Origin: Congzhengia sp045635085
GTDB lineage: Bacteria > Bacillota > Clostridia > UBA1381 > UBA9506
Assembly: GCA_045635085.1 (NCBI GenBank)
Contig: JAZRBM010000014.1
Coordinates: 52,487 to 116,486, forward strand
Length of the DNA stretch: 64,000 nt
Direction of reading: 5' to 3'
Shown here: in pieces, positions 33,171-40,602 of the stretch
Layout: every line of letters starts with the position of its first letter
Numbering within the stretch: the first letter of the stretch is position 1
Translations under genes and position numbers: made by a program
The notes under the pieces: model-generated
The model's input: the letters and a program-made list of their open reading frames with translations, nothing else
What the model was told of the DNA's origin: nothing
The model's database searches: none

Positions 33171-34355
33171 TTAATGATGGAACAGGCGCATACCAGTAAA
33201 CGCCATCGCCATGCCATATTTATTACAAGTTTCTATTACGTTGTCATCACGAATTGAGCCGCCGGGCTGTGCAATAAATTTAACACCGCTCTTTGCCGAA
33301 CGCTCTACATTGTCGCCAAACGGGAAGAAAGCATCTGAGCCTACTGAAACTCCGCTTATTGTATTAAGGTAAGCTCTTTTTTCTTCTTTTGTAAATTCAG
33401 CAGGTTTTTCTGTGAAAAAGTTCTGCCAGTTTCCGTCTGATAAAACGTCATCACTGTCAGTATCTGAAATATAAAGATCTATGCAGTTATCTCTGTCAGC
33501 TCGTTTAATATCTTCTTTAAATGGAAGATTTAAAACCTTGTCACTCTGGCGCAGGTGCCAGTTATCGGCTTTTTGTCCTGCCAGGCGTGTGCAGTGGATT
33601 CTTGACTGCTGACCTGCACCAACTCCGATTGCCTGACCGTCTTTAGCAAAGCAAACTGAATTTGACTGTGTGTATTTTAATGTGATTAAAGCTACGATTA
33701 AATCGCGCACTGCTTCTTTAGGTAAATCCTTATTATCTGTTACGATATTTGTTAAAAGCTCTTTATTTATACAGAAATTGTTTCTGCCTTGTTCAAAGGT
33801 AATGCCAAAAACCTGTTTGCGCTCAATTTCTTCAGGAACATACGATGCGTCGATTTTGATGATGTTGTAGGCTCCTTTTTTCTTTGATTTAAGGATTTGT
33901 AAAGCTTCAGGTTCATAATCAGGTGCGATAATTCCGTCCGATACCTCTCGTGCTATAATTCTTGCTGTAGTTACGTCGCATGTGTCAGACAGAGCTATCC
34001 AGTCGCCGAATGAGCTCATTCTGTCTGTACCTCTTGCTCTTGCATAAGCAAGTGCCAGGGGTGAATTATCAAGTCCCTCAATATCATCTACGAAGCAAGC
34101 TTTTTTGAGTTTGTCGCTCATAGGAAGTCCTAAAGCTGCAGATGTAGGGGATACGTGTTTAAATGAAGTTGCGCAGGGGATATTTAAAGCTTCCTTTAAG
34201 TCGCGGACCAGCTGCCAACTGTTAAACGCATCTAAAAAGTTAATATAACCCGGTCTGCCGTTTAAAATTTCTATTGGAAGCTCGCCGTTTTCCATAAAAA
34301 TTTTAGATGGCTTTTGGTTGGGGTTACAGCCGTATTTTAATTCAAATTCTTTCAT
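33171..34355 (-). CDS. AICAR transformylase, stand-alone (PurH C-terminal domain only)
   Basis: 394-aa enzyme that formylates AICAR with 10-formyl-THF. It matches only the transformylase half of bifunctional PurH: LKYGCNPNQKPS at the N terminus, SFKHVSPTSAALG, and the C-terminal RSAKSGVKFIAQPGGSIRDD (cited as KFIAQPGGSIRDD). The IMP cyclohydrolase half is absent and replaced by the separate PurO-type gene upstream, with which it shares an ATGA overlap. This split design is known in some anaerobes and Archaea. The conserved active-site Lys-His pair appears as FKHVSP. Confidence 0.9.
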   Translation of the reverse strand: MKEFELKYGCNPNQKPSKIFMENGELPIEILNGRPGYINFLDAFNSWQLVRDLKEALNIPCATSFKHVSPTSAALGLPMSDKLKKACFVDDIEGLDNSPLALAYARARGTDRMSSFGDWIALSDTCDVTTARIIAREVSDGIIAPDYEPEALQILKSKKKGAYNIIKIDASYVPEEIERKQVFGITFEQGRNNFCINKELLTNIVTDNKDLPKEAVRDLIVALITLKYTQSNSVCFAKDGQAIGVGAGQQSRIHCTRLAGQKADNWHLRQSDKVLNLPFKEDIKRADRDNCIDLYISDTDSDDVLSDGNWQNFFTEKPAEFTKEEKRAYLNTISGVSVGSDAFFPFGDNVERSAKSGVKFIAQPGGSIRDDNVIETCNKYGMAMAFTGMRLFHH

Positions 34356-35077
34356 AAGGATAATTCCTTTCCGTTTATCATTCTGTTTTCTACATCACCT
34401 GTTGCAAGGTTTATGTATCTGACATAAAGCGAAATTTTATTCTCTTTATTAAGGCTTTCCCAAATCATATTCGTATAATCATCTATATCGTCTAGGGTTT
34501 TTACTCTTTCGGGCTCGCCGGTAAAGGTCGGGATTGGATTTCCGTCACAGTTGTATGTGTGGATAAAGTGTGAAAGTCCTGGTATAGAGTTGTATGAGTA
34601 TGTGTATCTGTTACAAGCGCTGCCATCCGGGTCTGCACTCTTTAAAATACTCATTTTGTAAGTATATGAATCAGAAAGTGTAAGTTCGGCGCTTATTCTT
34701 GGTGTAAAGTTAGGTGAGTCAGGCTCGAATTCACGTGTTAAAAGCGCTTCTTCAAATGTCTTTTTATCTTTTAAAAAGTTATAAATTGTATCTGTTTGGT
34801 CACCGTTCGTTACAATTACTTTGTTTTCAAAAACTTTAATAGGGGAGTAGATTATTAAAGAGGGGTCGGTTACTTTGCTGGGGTCGTGTGGATAGATTGT
34901 AACATTTGTGCCTTCTTCTTTAAAAATTCTGTTTCTTGAGTTTTCGCTTCTACCCATTATAAAGTAAGCAATTGTAGCATTTTTGCCATCAGGTGTTGTG
35001 CCGATTACTATGCCACGGCCCGGGTATGTGTTGCTACTTAAAATATCTTTTAGTGAATCTATTTTATATACATTCAT
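34352..35077 (-). CDS. purO: PurO-type IMP cyclohydrolase
   Basis: 241-aa protein of the archaeal-type IMP cyclohydrolase family, which has an NTN-hydrolase-like fold and closes the ring from FAICAR to IMP. Recognisable segments are YPGRGIVIGTTPDGKNA near residue 18, YFIMGRSENSRNRIF near residue 38, and the C-terminal TDTIYNFL region; the arginine-rich GRSENSRNR is the most diagnostic. It overlaps the transformylase gene by four bases and purN by 14. The pairing with a transformylase lacking its own cyclohydrolase makes the functional assignment strong. Confidence 0.85.
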   Translation of the reverse strand: MNVYKIDSLKDILSSNTYPGRGIVIGTTPDGKNATIAYFIMGRSENSRNRIFKEEGTNVTIYPHDPSKVTDPSLIIYSPIKVFENKVIVTNGDQTDTIYNFLKDKKTFEEALLTREFEPDSPNFTPRISAELTLSDSYTYKMSILKSADPDGSACNRYTYSYNSIPGLSHFIHTYNCDGNPIPTFTGEPERVKTLDDIDDYTNMIWESLNKENKISLYVRYINLATGDVENRMINGKELSL

Positions 35078-35675
35078 TATTCTTCTCCTTGATGATTTTT
35101 TGGCACAATAGCTCTGTTGATTCCGGGAGAATGAGCCATTCTGCTTGTTCCATTACACGCTTTTGCAGAATTTCTGGTGTGTCGCCATCTTCTACATACA
35201 CTGCTTTTTGCATAATTATATTTCCGCCGTCAGGTACTTCATTCACATAATGCACCGTTGCACCTGTAACCTTAACGCCATATGCTAGAGCTTCTTCGTG
35301 CACTTTAAGGCCATAATAGCCTTTGCCGCAAAAAGAAGGAATCAGTGACGGATGCACGTTTATAATTTTGTTTTCAAAAGCGTTTGTAAAGTCGGCGCTT
35401 AAAATTTTCATAAATCCTGCCAAAACGATTATATCTATATTATGTAGCGACAGGATTCTCTTTAGTTGCGCTTCGAAGTCAGGCGATTTTGATGGTATAT
35501 AGGAAGCAGCGATGCCATTATCACTTGCTCTTGTCAATGCATAAGCGTTTTCGTTATTTGAAACGACAAGTGCTATTTCGCCGCTCTTTAAAATTCCTGA
35601 TTTTTCGGCATTAATCAGTGCCTGCAGGTTTGTGCCGCCGCCTGAAACCAAGACTGCAATTTTAGCTTTTACCAT
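35064..35675 (-). CDS. purN: Phosphoribosylglycinamide formyltransferase
   Basis: 10-formyl-THF-dependent GAR transformylase, step three of purine synthesis. The 203-aa protein has IAVLVSGGGTNLQALI at the N terminus, the catalytic triad region IINVHPSLIPSFCGKGYYG with Asn-His, and GATVHYVNEVPDGGNIIMQ with the catalytic Asp. It overlaps purM by seven bases and the PurO-type gene by 14, showing tight coupling. Confidence 0.96.
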   Translation of the reverse strand: MVKAKIAVLVSGGGTNLQALINAEKSGILKSGEIALVVSNNENAYALTRASDNGIAASYIPSKSPDFEAQLKRILSLHNIDIIVLAGFMKILSADFTNAFENKIINVHPSLIPSFCGKGYYGLKVHEEALAYGVKVTGATVHYVNEVPDGGNIIMQKAVYVEDGDTPEILQKRVMEQAEWLILPESTELLCQKIIKEKNNECI

Positions 35676-36712
35676 ATGATTACACCCTCGTTGCCTTTTA
35701 CTACCTCGCCTATGATATAAGCGTCTTCGCCATTTGCTTTAAGAACTGAAAGAGCTCTGTCTGCATCCTCTTTTGCCACAACGACGCTCATACCAACGCC
35801 CATATTATATGTGTTGAACATATCACGCTCGGGGATGTTGCCGGTTTTAGCCAAAAGGTCAAATATTGGCAAAATTCTGATTTTTGCTTTTTCAATTTTG
35901 GCACTAAAGCCTTCAGGGAGCGCTCTCGGGATGTTTTCATAAAAGCCTCCGCCTGTGATGTGTGAAACAGCTTTGACTGTTACTTCATCAAACAGTGCAA
36001 GCATTGGCTTTACATAGATTTTTGTAGGAGTAAGTAGTGTCTCTCCGATTGATTTTCCGCCCAACGCTGCAACGGGTGATTTGATATCATTTGATTCTAC
36101 ATCAAAAACTTTTCTAACGAGAGAAAAGCCGTTTGAGTGAACGCCAGAAGACGGGAGTGCGATGATTACGTCTCCTGCGCAAACTTTTTTATTGTCGATG
36201 ATTTTGGTTTTGTCTACAATACCGACTGAAAAACCGGCAAGGTCATATTCATCCACAGGATAAAATCCAGGCATTTCAGCTGTTTCGCCACCGATTAAGG
36301 CAGCACCTGACTGAACACATCCTTCTGCGACACCTGCTACGATGTCAGCGATTTTTTCAGGGACATTCTTGCCACAGGCGATATAGTCTAAGAAAAATAA
36401 TGGTTTTGCACCGCAACAAATGATGTCATTTACACACATTGCAACGCAGTCTATACCGACTGTGTCGTGCTTATCCATTAAAAATGCAAGTTTTAGTTTT
36501 GTACCAACACCGTCTGTGCCGCTTACCAGCACCGGTTGTGACATTCCTGAAATATCAGGTAAAAACAGACCTCCAAAACCTCCGATGTCTGTCATAACGC
36601 CGTCATTTATTGTTCTTTCTACGTGTTTTTTCATAAGCTTTACAGCATTGTAGCCTGCGGTAATGTCAACGCCTGCTGCTGCGTAGCTGTCTGATTTAGA
36701 ATTCTGATGCAT
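35669..36712 (-). CDS. purM: Phosphoribosylformylglycinamidine cyclo-ligase
   Basis: AIR synthetase, ATP-dependent ring closure of FGAM. The 347-aa protein shows YAAAGVDITAGYNAVKLMK, the nucleotide-binding VSGTDGVGTKLKLAF, DCVAMCVNDI and the C-terminal HITGGGFYENIPRALP. Complete and of normal length. It lies 26 bases after purF and overlaps purN. Confidence 0.97.
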   Translation of the reverse strand: MHQNSKSDSYAAAGVDITAGYNAVKLMKKHVERTINDGVMTDIGGFGGLFLPDISGMSQPVLVSGTDGVGTKLKLAFLMDKHDTVGIDCVAMCVNDIICCGAKPLFFLDYIACGKNVPEKIADIVAGVAEGCVQSGAALIGGETAEMPGFYPVDEYDLAGFSVGIVDKTKIIDNKKVCAGDVIIALPSSGVHSNGFSLVRKVFDVESNDIKSPVAALGGKSIGETLLTPTKIYVKPMLALFDEVTVKAVSHITGGGFYENIPRALPEGFSAKIEKAKIRILPIFDLLAKTGNIPERDMFNTYNMGVGMSVVVAKEDADRALSVLKANGEDAYIIGEVVKGNEGVIIW

Positions 36713-36738
36713 CTATTTTTCTCCCTTTCGTTTTTAGT

Positions 36739-38163
36739 CTATTCTTTGCCGTTCCAGCAATATGTGCAAAGCTTGCACTTATCTATGCCTATTGCTTCAA
36801 TCAAGCCCTCTAATGATTGAAACTCTAAAGAAGCAAAGTTGAATTTTTCGCAGATAGCGGCACGTAGACGTTTGCCACGCTCTGTATTTGGGTTTATATA
36901 TTCTTCTATATAATTTACTCCGTCTTCTCCTTCCAGATCCATAATGATTCTACGGGCAAGCAGGTCAGAGTCACCTTTTGCATTGGAAAAGTTTAAGTAT
37001 TTACATCTATACATAATTGGGGGACAGGCTGAACGCATATGAACTGATTTTGCACCATTGTTGTAAAGAAAATCAACGGTTTCTTTAAGTTGTGTTCCAC
37101 GGACAATTGAATCATCAACAAATAAAAGATTTTTATCCTCTATCAGTTCGTGTACGGGAATCTGTTTCATTTTTGCTATTTTATTTCTGTCCGCCTGAGA
37201 AGGAGGCATAAAGCTTCGCTGCCAGGTTGGGGTATATTTAATAAATGGTCTTGCAAATGGAACGCCGCTTTCGTTGGCATAGCCTATTGCGTGTGGGGTG
37301 CCTGAATCAGGAACGCCACTTACATAATCAAGGTTTTGGGCGTTTTTTGCGTTCTTGTCATTACGCGCCATAATATGACCGTTACGACATCTCATAACCT
37401 CTACATTTACGCCCTCGTAGTTTGAAGTGGGGTATCCATAGTAGCTCCAGAGAAATGCGCAGATTTTCATCTCGTCACTCGGTGGGGCTAGTTGTGTCAT
37501 ACTGTCAGCAGTCAGCTCGACAATTTCTCCGGGTCCTAGTTCTTTTTCATCGTCATAGTCGAGCTTTTTATATGCAAACGATTCAAATGATACACAGTAA
37601 CCGTCGTCGTTTTTGCCTATTAACACAGGAAGTCTTCCGTATTTATCACGAGCTGCTATGATGTTTCCGTTGTCTTTTAAAATCAAAATAGAAACAGAAC
37701 CGACAACAACGTCATGAACAAATTTTATACCGCTTACAAAGTCATCTTTTTGATTAATGAGCGAAGCCACAAGTTCTACAGAGTTAACTCTGCCGCCTGT
37801 CATTACGCCAAAGTGACCGCCGTTTGAAAAAAGATATTTTTCAATTAATTCGTCGGCATTGTTTATAAGGCCTGTCATCGAGATGGCATAGGTGCCAATA
37901 TTTGAACGGATGAGGAGAGGCTGAGGGTCTCCGTCACTGATGCATCCGATAGCTGAATTGCCATGCATATCATCAAAGATTCCGTGGAATTTTGTTCTAA
38001 ATGGTGTGTTTTCGATATTGTGGATATCACGCTGAAGACCGATTTCTTTATCGTATGCTGCGATACCGCCTCTTTTTGTGCCTAAGTGTGAGTGAAAGTC
38101 AGTACCAAAAAACACGTCGCCTATTGCACTGTGTTTACTGACTGTTCCAAAGAAACCTCCCAT
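36739..38163 (-). CDS. purF: PurF-like amidophosphoribosyltransferase with degenerate glutaminase domain
   Basis: 474-aa PurF homologue catalysing, in the family, PRPP + glutamine to phosphoribosylamine. The PRTase domain is intact, with LLFVDDSIVRGTQL as the PRPP loop near residue 350. Fe-S-type cysteines appear in CAFLWSYYG, CPPIMYRC and the C-terminal CKLCTYC. The N terminus reads MGGFFGTVS where the family has Met-Cys-Gly-x-Phe-Gly, so the nucleophile Cys is Gly. The usual HTRYST and HNGN regions are also changed (MHGNSAIGC; MTGLINN). The RBS (AAAGGAGAA) fixes this start, so no upstream Cys exists. It may use free ammonia or a partner glutaminase; similar MGGFFG forms are, I believe, seen in other anaerobes. 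Confidence 0.88.
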   Translation of the reverse strand: MGGFFGTVSKHSAIGDVFFGTDFHSHLGTKRGGIAAYDKEIGLQRDIHNIENTPFRTKFHGIFDDMHGNSAIGCISDGDPQPLLIRSNIGTYAISMTGLINNADELIEKYLFSNGGHFGVMTGGRVNSVELVASLINQKDDFVSGIKFVHDVVVGSVSILILKDNGNIIAARDKYGRLPVLIGKNDDGYCVSFESFAYKKLDYDDEKELGPGEIVELTADSMTQLAPPSDEMKICAFLWSYYGYPTSNYEGVNVEVMRCRNGHIMARNDKNAKNAQNLDYVSGVPDSGTPHAIGYANESGVPFARPFIKYTPTWQRSFMPPSQADRNKIAKMKQIPVHELIEDKNLLFVDDSIVRGTQLKETVDFLYNNGAKSVHMRSACPPIMYRCKYLNFSNAKGDSDLLARRIIMDLEGEDGVNYIEEYINPNTERGKRLRAAICEKFNFASLEFQSLEGLIEAIGIDKCKLCTYCWNGKE

Positions 38164-38189
38164 TGGGTGTTCTCCTTTCGGGGTGAGTA

Positions 38190-38684
38190 TTATTTATTAT
38201 ATTTTGCTGCTATATCAGCATTTTTAGCCAAAACTTTTTGTGCGCCCTCTTGTCTGTGGGCTAAAAGTTTGTCAGCTAAAACCTTATCTTCGACTGCTAA
38301 AATCTGAATTGCCAGTATTGCAGCGTTTGCAGCACCGTTAATAGCAACTGTTGCAACAGGGATTCCTGTTGGCATTTGTACTGTAGATAGCAGGGCATCC
38401 ATACCATCAAGATTTGAAGATTTTACCGGTATACCAATAACAGGAAGGGTGGTGTTAGCTGCGATTGCGCCGGCTAAGTGAGCTGCCATTCCTGCAGCAC
38501 AAATTAATGCTCCATATCCGCTTTCTCTGGCAGAAATTGCTAATTCATGAGCTTCCTGTGGTGTTCTATGGGCAGAGAGCACGTGAACGCTGAAAGGAAC
38601 GCCAAAATCAGTCAAAGTATTAATTGTCTTTTCAACTATTGGCAAGTCGCTGTCGCTTCCCATAATGATTGCTACTTTTTTCAT
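38190..38684 (-). CDS. purE: N5-carboxyaminoimidazole ribonucleotide mutase
   Basis: Interconverts N5-CAIR and CAIR (class I) in purine synthesis. The 164-aa protein starts KKVAIIMGSDSDLP and has VLSAHRTPQEAHELA, GAAHLAGAIA-like GMAAHLAGAIAANT and GIPVKSSNLDGMDALLS, all canonical for class I PurE. ATG at 38684 is chosen; reading to 38729 would add a poor extension into the terminator of the riboswitch. It is the first gene of the operon. The partner purK, and purC and purB, are not in this window. Confidence 0.95.
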   Translation of the reverse strand: MKKVAIIMGSDSDLPIVEKTINTLTDFGVPFSVHVLSAHRTPQEAHELAISARESGYGALICAAGMAAHLAGAIAANTTLPVIGIPVKSSNLDGMDALLSTVQMPTGIPVATVAINGAANAAILAIQILAVEDKVLADKLLAHRQEGAQKVLAKNADIAAKYNK

Positions 38685-38724
38685 AAATTTATCAAGCCTT
38701 TCGTAAATAAAATACAAAAATAAA

Positions 38725-38770
38725 TACAAAAATGGACAGACCTACATACACGCTTGTAGATAGGCTGCCC
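38725..38770 (-). terminator. Riboswitch-controlled terminator before purE
   Basis: On the minus strand GGGCAGCCTATCTACA pairs with TGTATGTAGG...CTGTCC around an AGCG loop, followed by ATTTTTG. The 5' arm takes in the GGGCA that ends the riboswitch core, so ligand binding and termination compete. Confidence 0.8.
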
Positions 38771-38836
38771 AGACGGTCGACATTTTCTAAAATTTTTCTG
38801 CTCCCAGGCAGTGAACTCTGCCAATCCGTCAGTCGC
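38766..38836 (-). ncRNA. ZTP (pfl) riboswitch
   Basis: Aptamer in the purE leader, minus strand. The 3' core CCGTCTGGGCA (complement of 38766-38776) matches the nearly invariant ZTP-riboswitch segment CCGCCTGGGCA, and the 5' portion has GACGG, ATTGGCAG and GCCTGGGAGCAG, the bulged helix with its conserved GGGAG-like loop. GACGG/CCGTC forms P1. It senses ZTP/ZMP, which accumulate when 10-formyl-THF is short. The context, ahead of purE and an operon with glyA and two transformylases, is the classical one. Confidence 0.85.
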
Positions 38837-38864
38837 AAAAAAATATCCTAAATTCTATACCTAT

Positions 38865-38893
38865 AGTATATAAAAAAATGTCGATAAAGTCAA
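38865..38893 (-). promoter_or_regulatory. Promoter of the purine operon
   Basis: On the minus strand TTGACT (38888-38893), 17-base spacer, TATACT (38865-38870), about 20-30 bases ahead of the ZTP aptamer. Confidence 0.8.
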
Positions 38894-38996
38894 TGTTAAA
38901 TTGTCAAAAAAAGTAACAATATTTAAAATTTTTTCAAAGAAGAAATTGTGTTTTTTTATTCGGGTAAGTTACAAGTCAAAGAAGCAGTGTACGTGT

Positions 38997-39046
38997 TTGC
39001 ACACAATTGCACATTTTTTTGTGCTAGTATAAATACGAACCGGTTC
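38997..39046 (+). promoter_or_regulatory. Candidate late promoter with direct-repeat site, phage cluster
   Basis: TTGCACA occurs at 38997-39003 and 39007-39013, exactly one helical turn (10 bases) apart, with inverted TGTGC at 39020-39024. A -10-like TATAAA lies at 39028-39033, but no good -35 is seen at the right distance, which fits an activator-dependent or alternative-sigma promoter. A GAACCGGTTC palindrome follows at 39037-39046. None of the TTTAAnnnnTTAAAC operators of the 10-kb module occurs here. The phage cluster starts 29 bases later. Confidence 0.4.
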
Positions 39047-39074
39047 AAAGCCATAATGAAAGTAGGGAAAGAAT

Positions 39075-39347
39075 ATGGCAAAAAAAACAAAAAAACTCTC
39101 AGATTGCCTGTCTGAAATTTTGAATCTTAAGGTGAAAAGTGAAGAAAATTTACAGTTTCTAAACTCTTTAGGAATCAAAAAGAGCAGTCTTGATAACAAA
39201 ATGCTTATTGTGGCACGTCTTTTTGACAAGGCATCATCGGGCGACATTTCTGCAATTAAAGAAGTTCGCTCAATTATGTCTGACACAGAAAGCAAAGACT
39301 TTGGCAAACTACAAGAAATTATTGAGGCGATTAAAAATGTCAAGTGA
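39075..39347 (+). CDS. Putative terminase small subunit
   Basis: 90-aa charged helical protein, small for the family. It is assigned mainly by position directly before the large terminase, which it overlaps by 11 bases. The last third (LFDKASSGDISAIKEVRSIM) resembles the C-terminal part of small terminases of clostridial siphoviruses, which is often annotated as a DNA-binding recognition subunit. No obvious HTH could be read at the N terminus, so a short or partial form is possible. AGTAGGGAAAG provides the ribosome-binding site. Confidence 0.6.
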   Translation: MAKKTKKLSDCLSEILNLKVKSEENLQFLNSLGIKKSSLDNKMLIVARLFDKASSGDISAIKEVRSIMSDTESKDFGKLQEIIEAIKNVK

Positions 39348-40590
39348 TGTGATTTCTTTTTCTCCAAAGCAAGAAAGAGTTATATCACTCTTAAAACATG
39401 AAAAATTAAAACGAATTAACTTATTGGAAGGATCTGTGCGCTCAGGTAAAACATTTATAAGTTTAGTTCTATGGGCAATGTGGGTGGCTATTCAACCGAA
39501 AAACGCGTGCTTTTTGATGGCGGCAAAAACGCTGACGGCACTAGAGCGTAATAACTTGAATCTTTTGGCAACACTTGTCGGTGAGGATAATTTTAAGTTT
39601 TCTGTTGTATCAAAAAAAGCAACGCTTTTTGGAAGGTGTGTATATTTAGAGGGAGCGTCAGATAGCCGTGCAGAAAGCAAAATAAGAGGTCTTACACTAA
39701 GGGGAGCGTATTTAGATGAATTGACGCTTTTTGACGAAGAATTTTTTATTATGCTGCTTTCAAGGTTGTCTGAGCCCGGCGCAAAGCTTTTTGCTACCAC
39801 AAACCCCGACTCCCCAAATCACTGGCTTATGACAAACTACATACAAAGGGCAGAAAATCAGGAGCTTGATTTTTTAAGGATTAAGTTTTTAATAGATGAC
39901 AATCCATATCTTGCAAAGGAGTATATCAAAAGTCTTAAGGCAGAGTATACAGGTGTTTTTTATGAAAGGTTCATAAACGGTGACTGGGTGGCAGCAGAAG
40001 GTGTTGTATATCCTGAATTTGCCAATAATCCGAATGAATTTTTAGTCGACGATCCTGGTGATGAAATAAGTTTTGCGGTTATCGGTGTAGATTTTGGCGG
40101 AAATAAATCTGCTCACGCATTTGTGTGTTTGGGTTTTACCAAGGGGTTTAAAAAATGTGTGGTTTTAGATGAATTTTATCTCAAAGAGCAGATAAGCCCT
40201 GAACGTTTAGGCAGAGAATTTGTTGATTTTTGCAAGCGGCAGAAAGAGTCATACAATGTATGTGAAGCCTACTGCGACAGTGCAGAAACGACGCTTATAT
40301 GCGGGCTTAAAAACGCGGCTCTTCGTGAGCATCTTTTAATTGAAGTTAAAAAAGCAAAAAAAACTAAAATTCTTGACCGGATACGCTTTTTTAACAGTAT
40401 GATTTCACAGAAGAGGTTTTCTGTCTTAAAAAAATGTGTAAACGTTAAAGAAGCTTTAACTCAAGCTGTTTGGGACGAGTCAAAGCCTGATGATGTAAGA
40501 CTTGATAACGGGTGTTTAAATGTTGACTCTTTAGATGCTTTAGAGTATGCGGCAGAACCCTATATGAAAGAAATGTTAAGTAAAGTTTAA
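39337..40590 (+). CDS. Phage terminase large subunit
   Basis: 417-aa DNA-packaging motor. The ATPase domain has Walker A LEGSVRSGKT near residue 30 and Walker B-like GAYLDELTLF near residue 125, followed by the coupling segment FATTNPDSP. The RNase-H-like nuclease domain shows VIGVDFGGNKSAH, EAYCDSAET and NVDSLDALEYA, which carry the metal-binding Asp residues. All parts look intact. The ATG at 39337 overlaps the preceding gene and has GAGGCG upstream. A working packaging motor in a cluster with no replication genes is unusual and central to the particle hypothesis. Confidence 0.9.
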   Translation: MSSDVISFSPKQERVISLLKHEKLKRINLLEGSVRSGKTFISLVLWAMWVAIQPKNACFLMAAKTLTALERNNLNLLATLVGEDNFKFSVVSKKATLFGRCVYLEGASDSRAESKIRGLTLRGAYLDELTLFDEEFFIMLLSRLSEPGAKLFATTNPDSPNHWLMTNYIQRAENQELDFLRIKFLIDDNPYLAKEYIKSLKAEYTGVFYERFINGDWVAAEGVVYPEFANNPNEFLVDDPGDEISFAVIGVDFGGNKSAHAFVCLGFTKGFKKCVVLDEFYLKEQISPERLGREFVDFCKRQKESYNVCEAYCDSAETTLICGLKNAALREHLLIEVKKAKKTKILDRIRFFNSMISQKRFSVLKKCVNVKEALTQAVWDESKPDDVRLDNGCLNVDSLDALEYAAEPYMKEMLSKV

Positions 40591-40602
40591 AAGGAGAAGG
40601 AA

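Noticed and set aside
39037..39046. ACCGGT core shared by the late-operon palindrome and GACCGGTC at 10475-10482 as a common operator
   Set aside because: ACCGGT occurs at several unrelated places in the window (for example near 13843 and 26521), and the spacing to the two -10 elements differs.
38865..39075. att site or integrase remnant at the left edge of the phage cluster
   Set aside because: The stretch is fully explained by the purine promoter and the late promoter; no repeat shared with 52370-52412 and no recombinase fragment was found.
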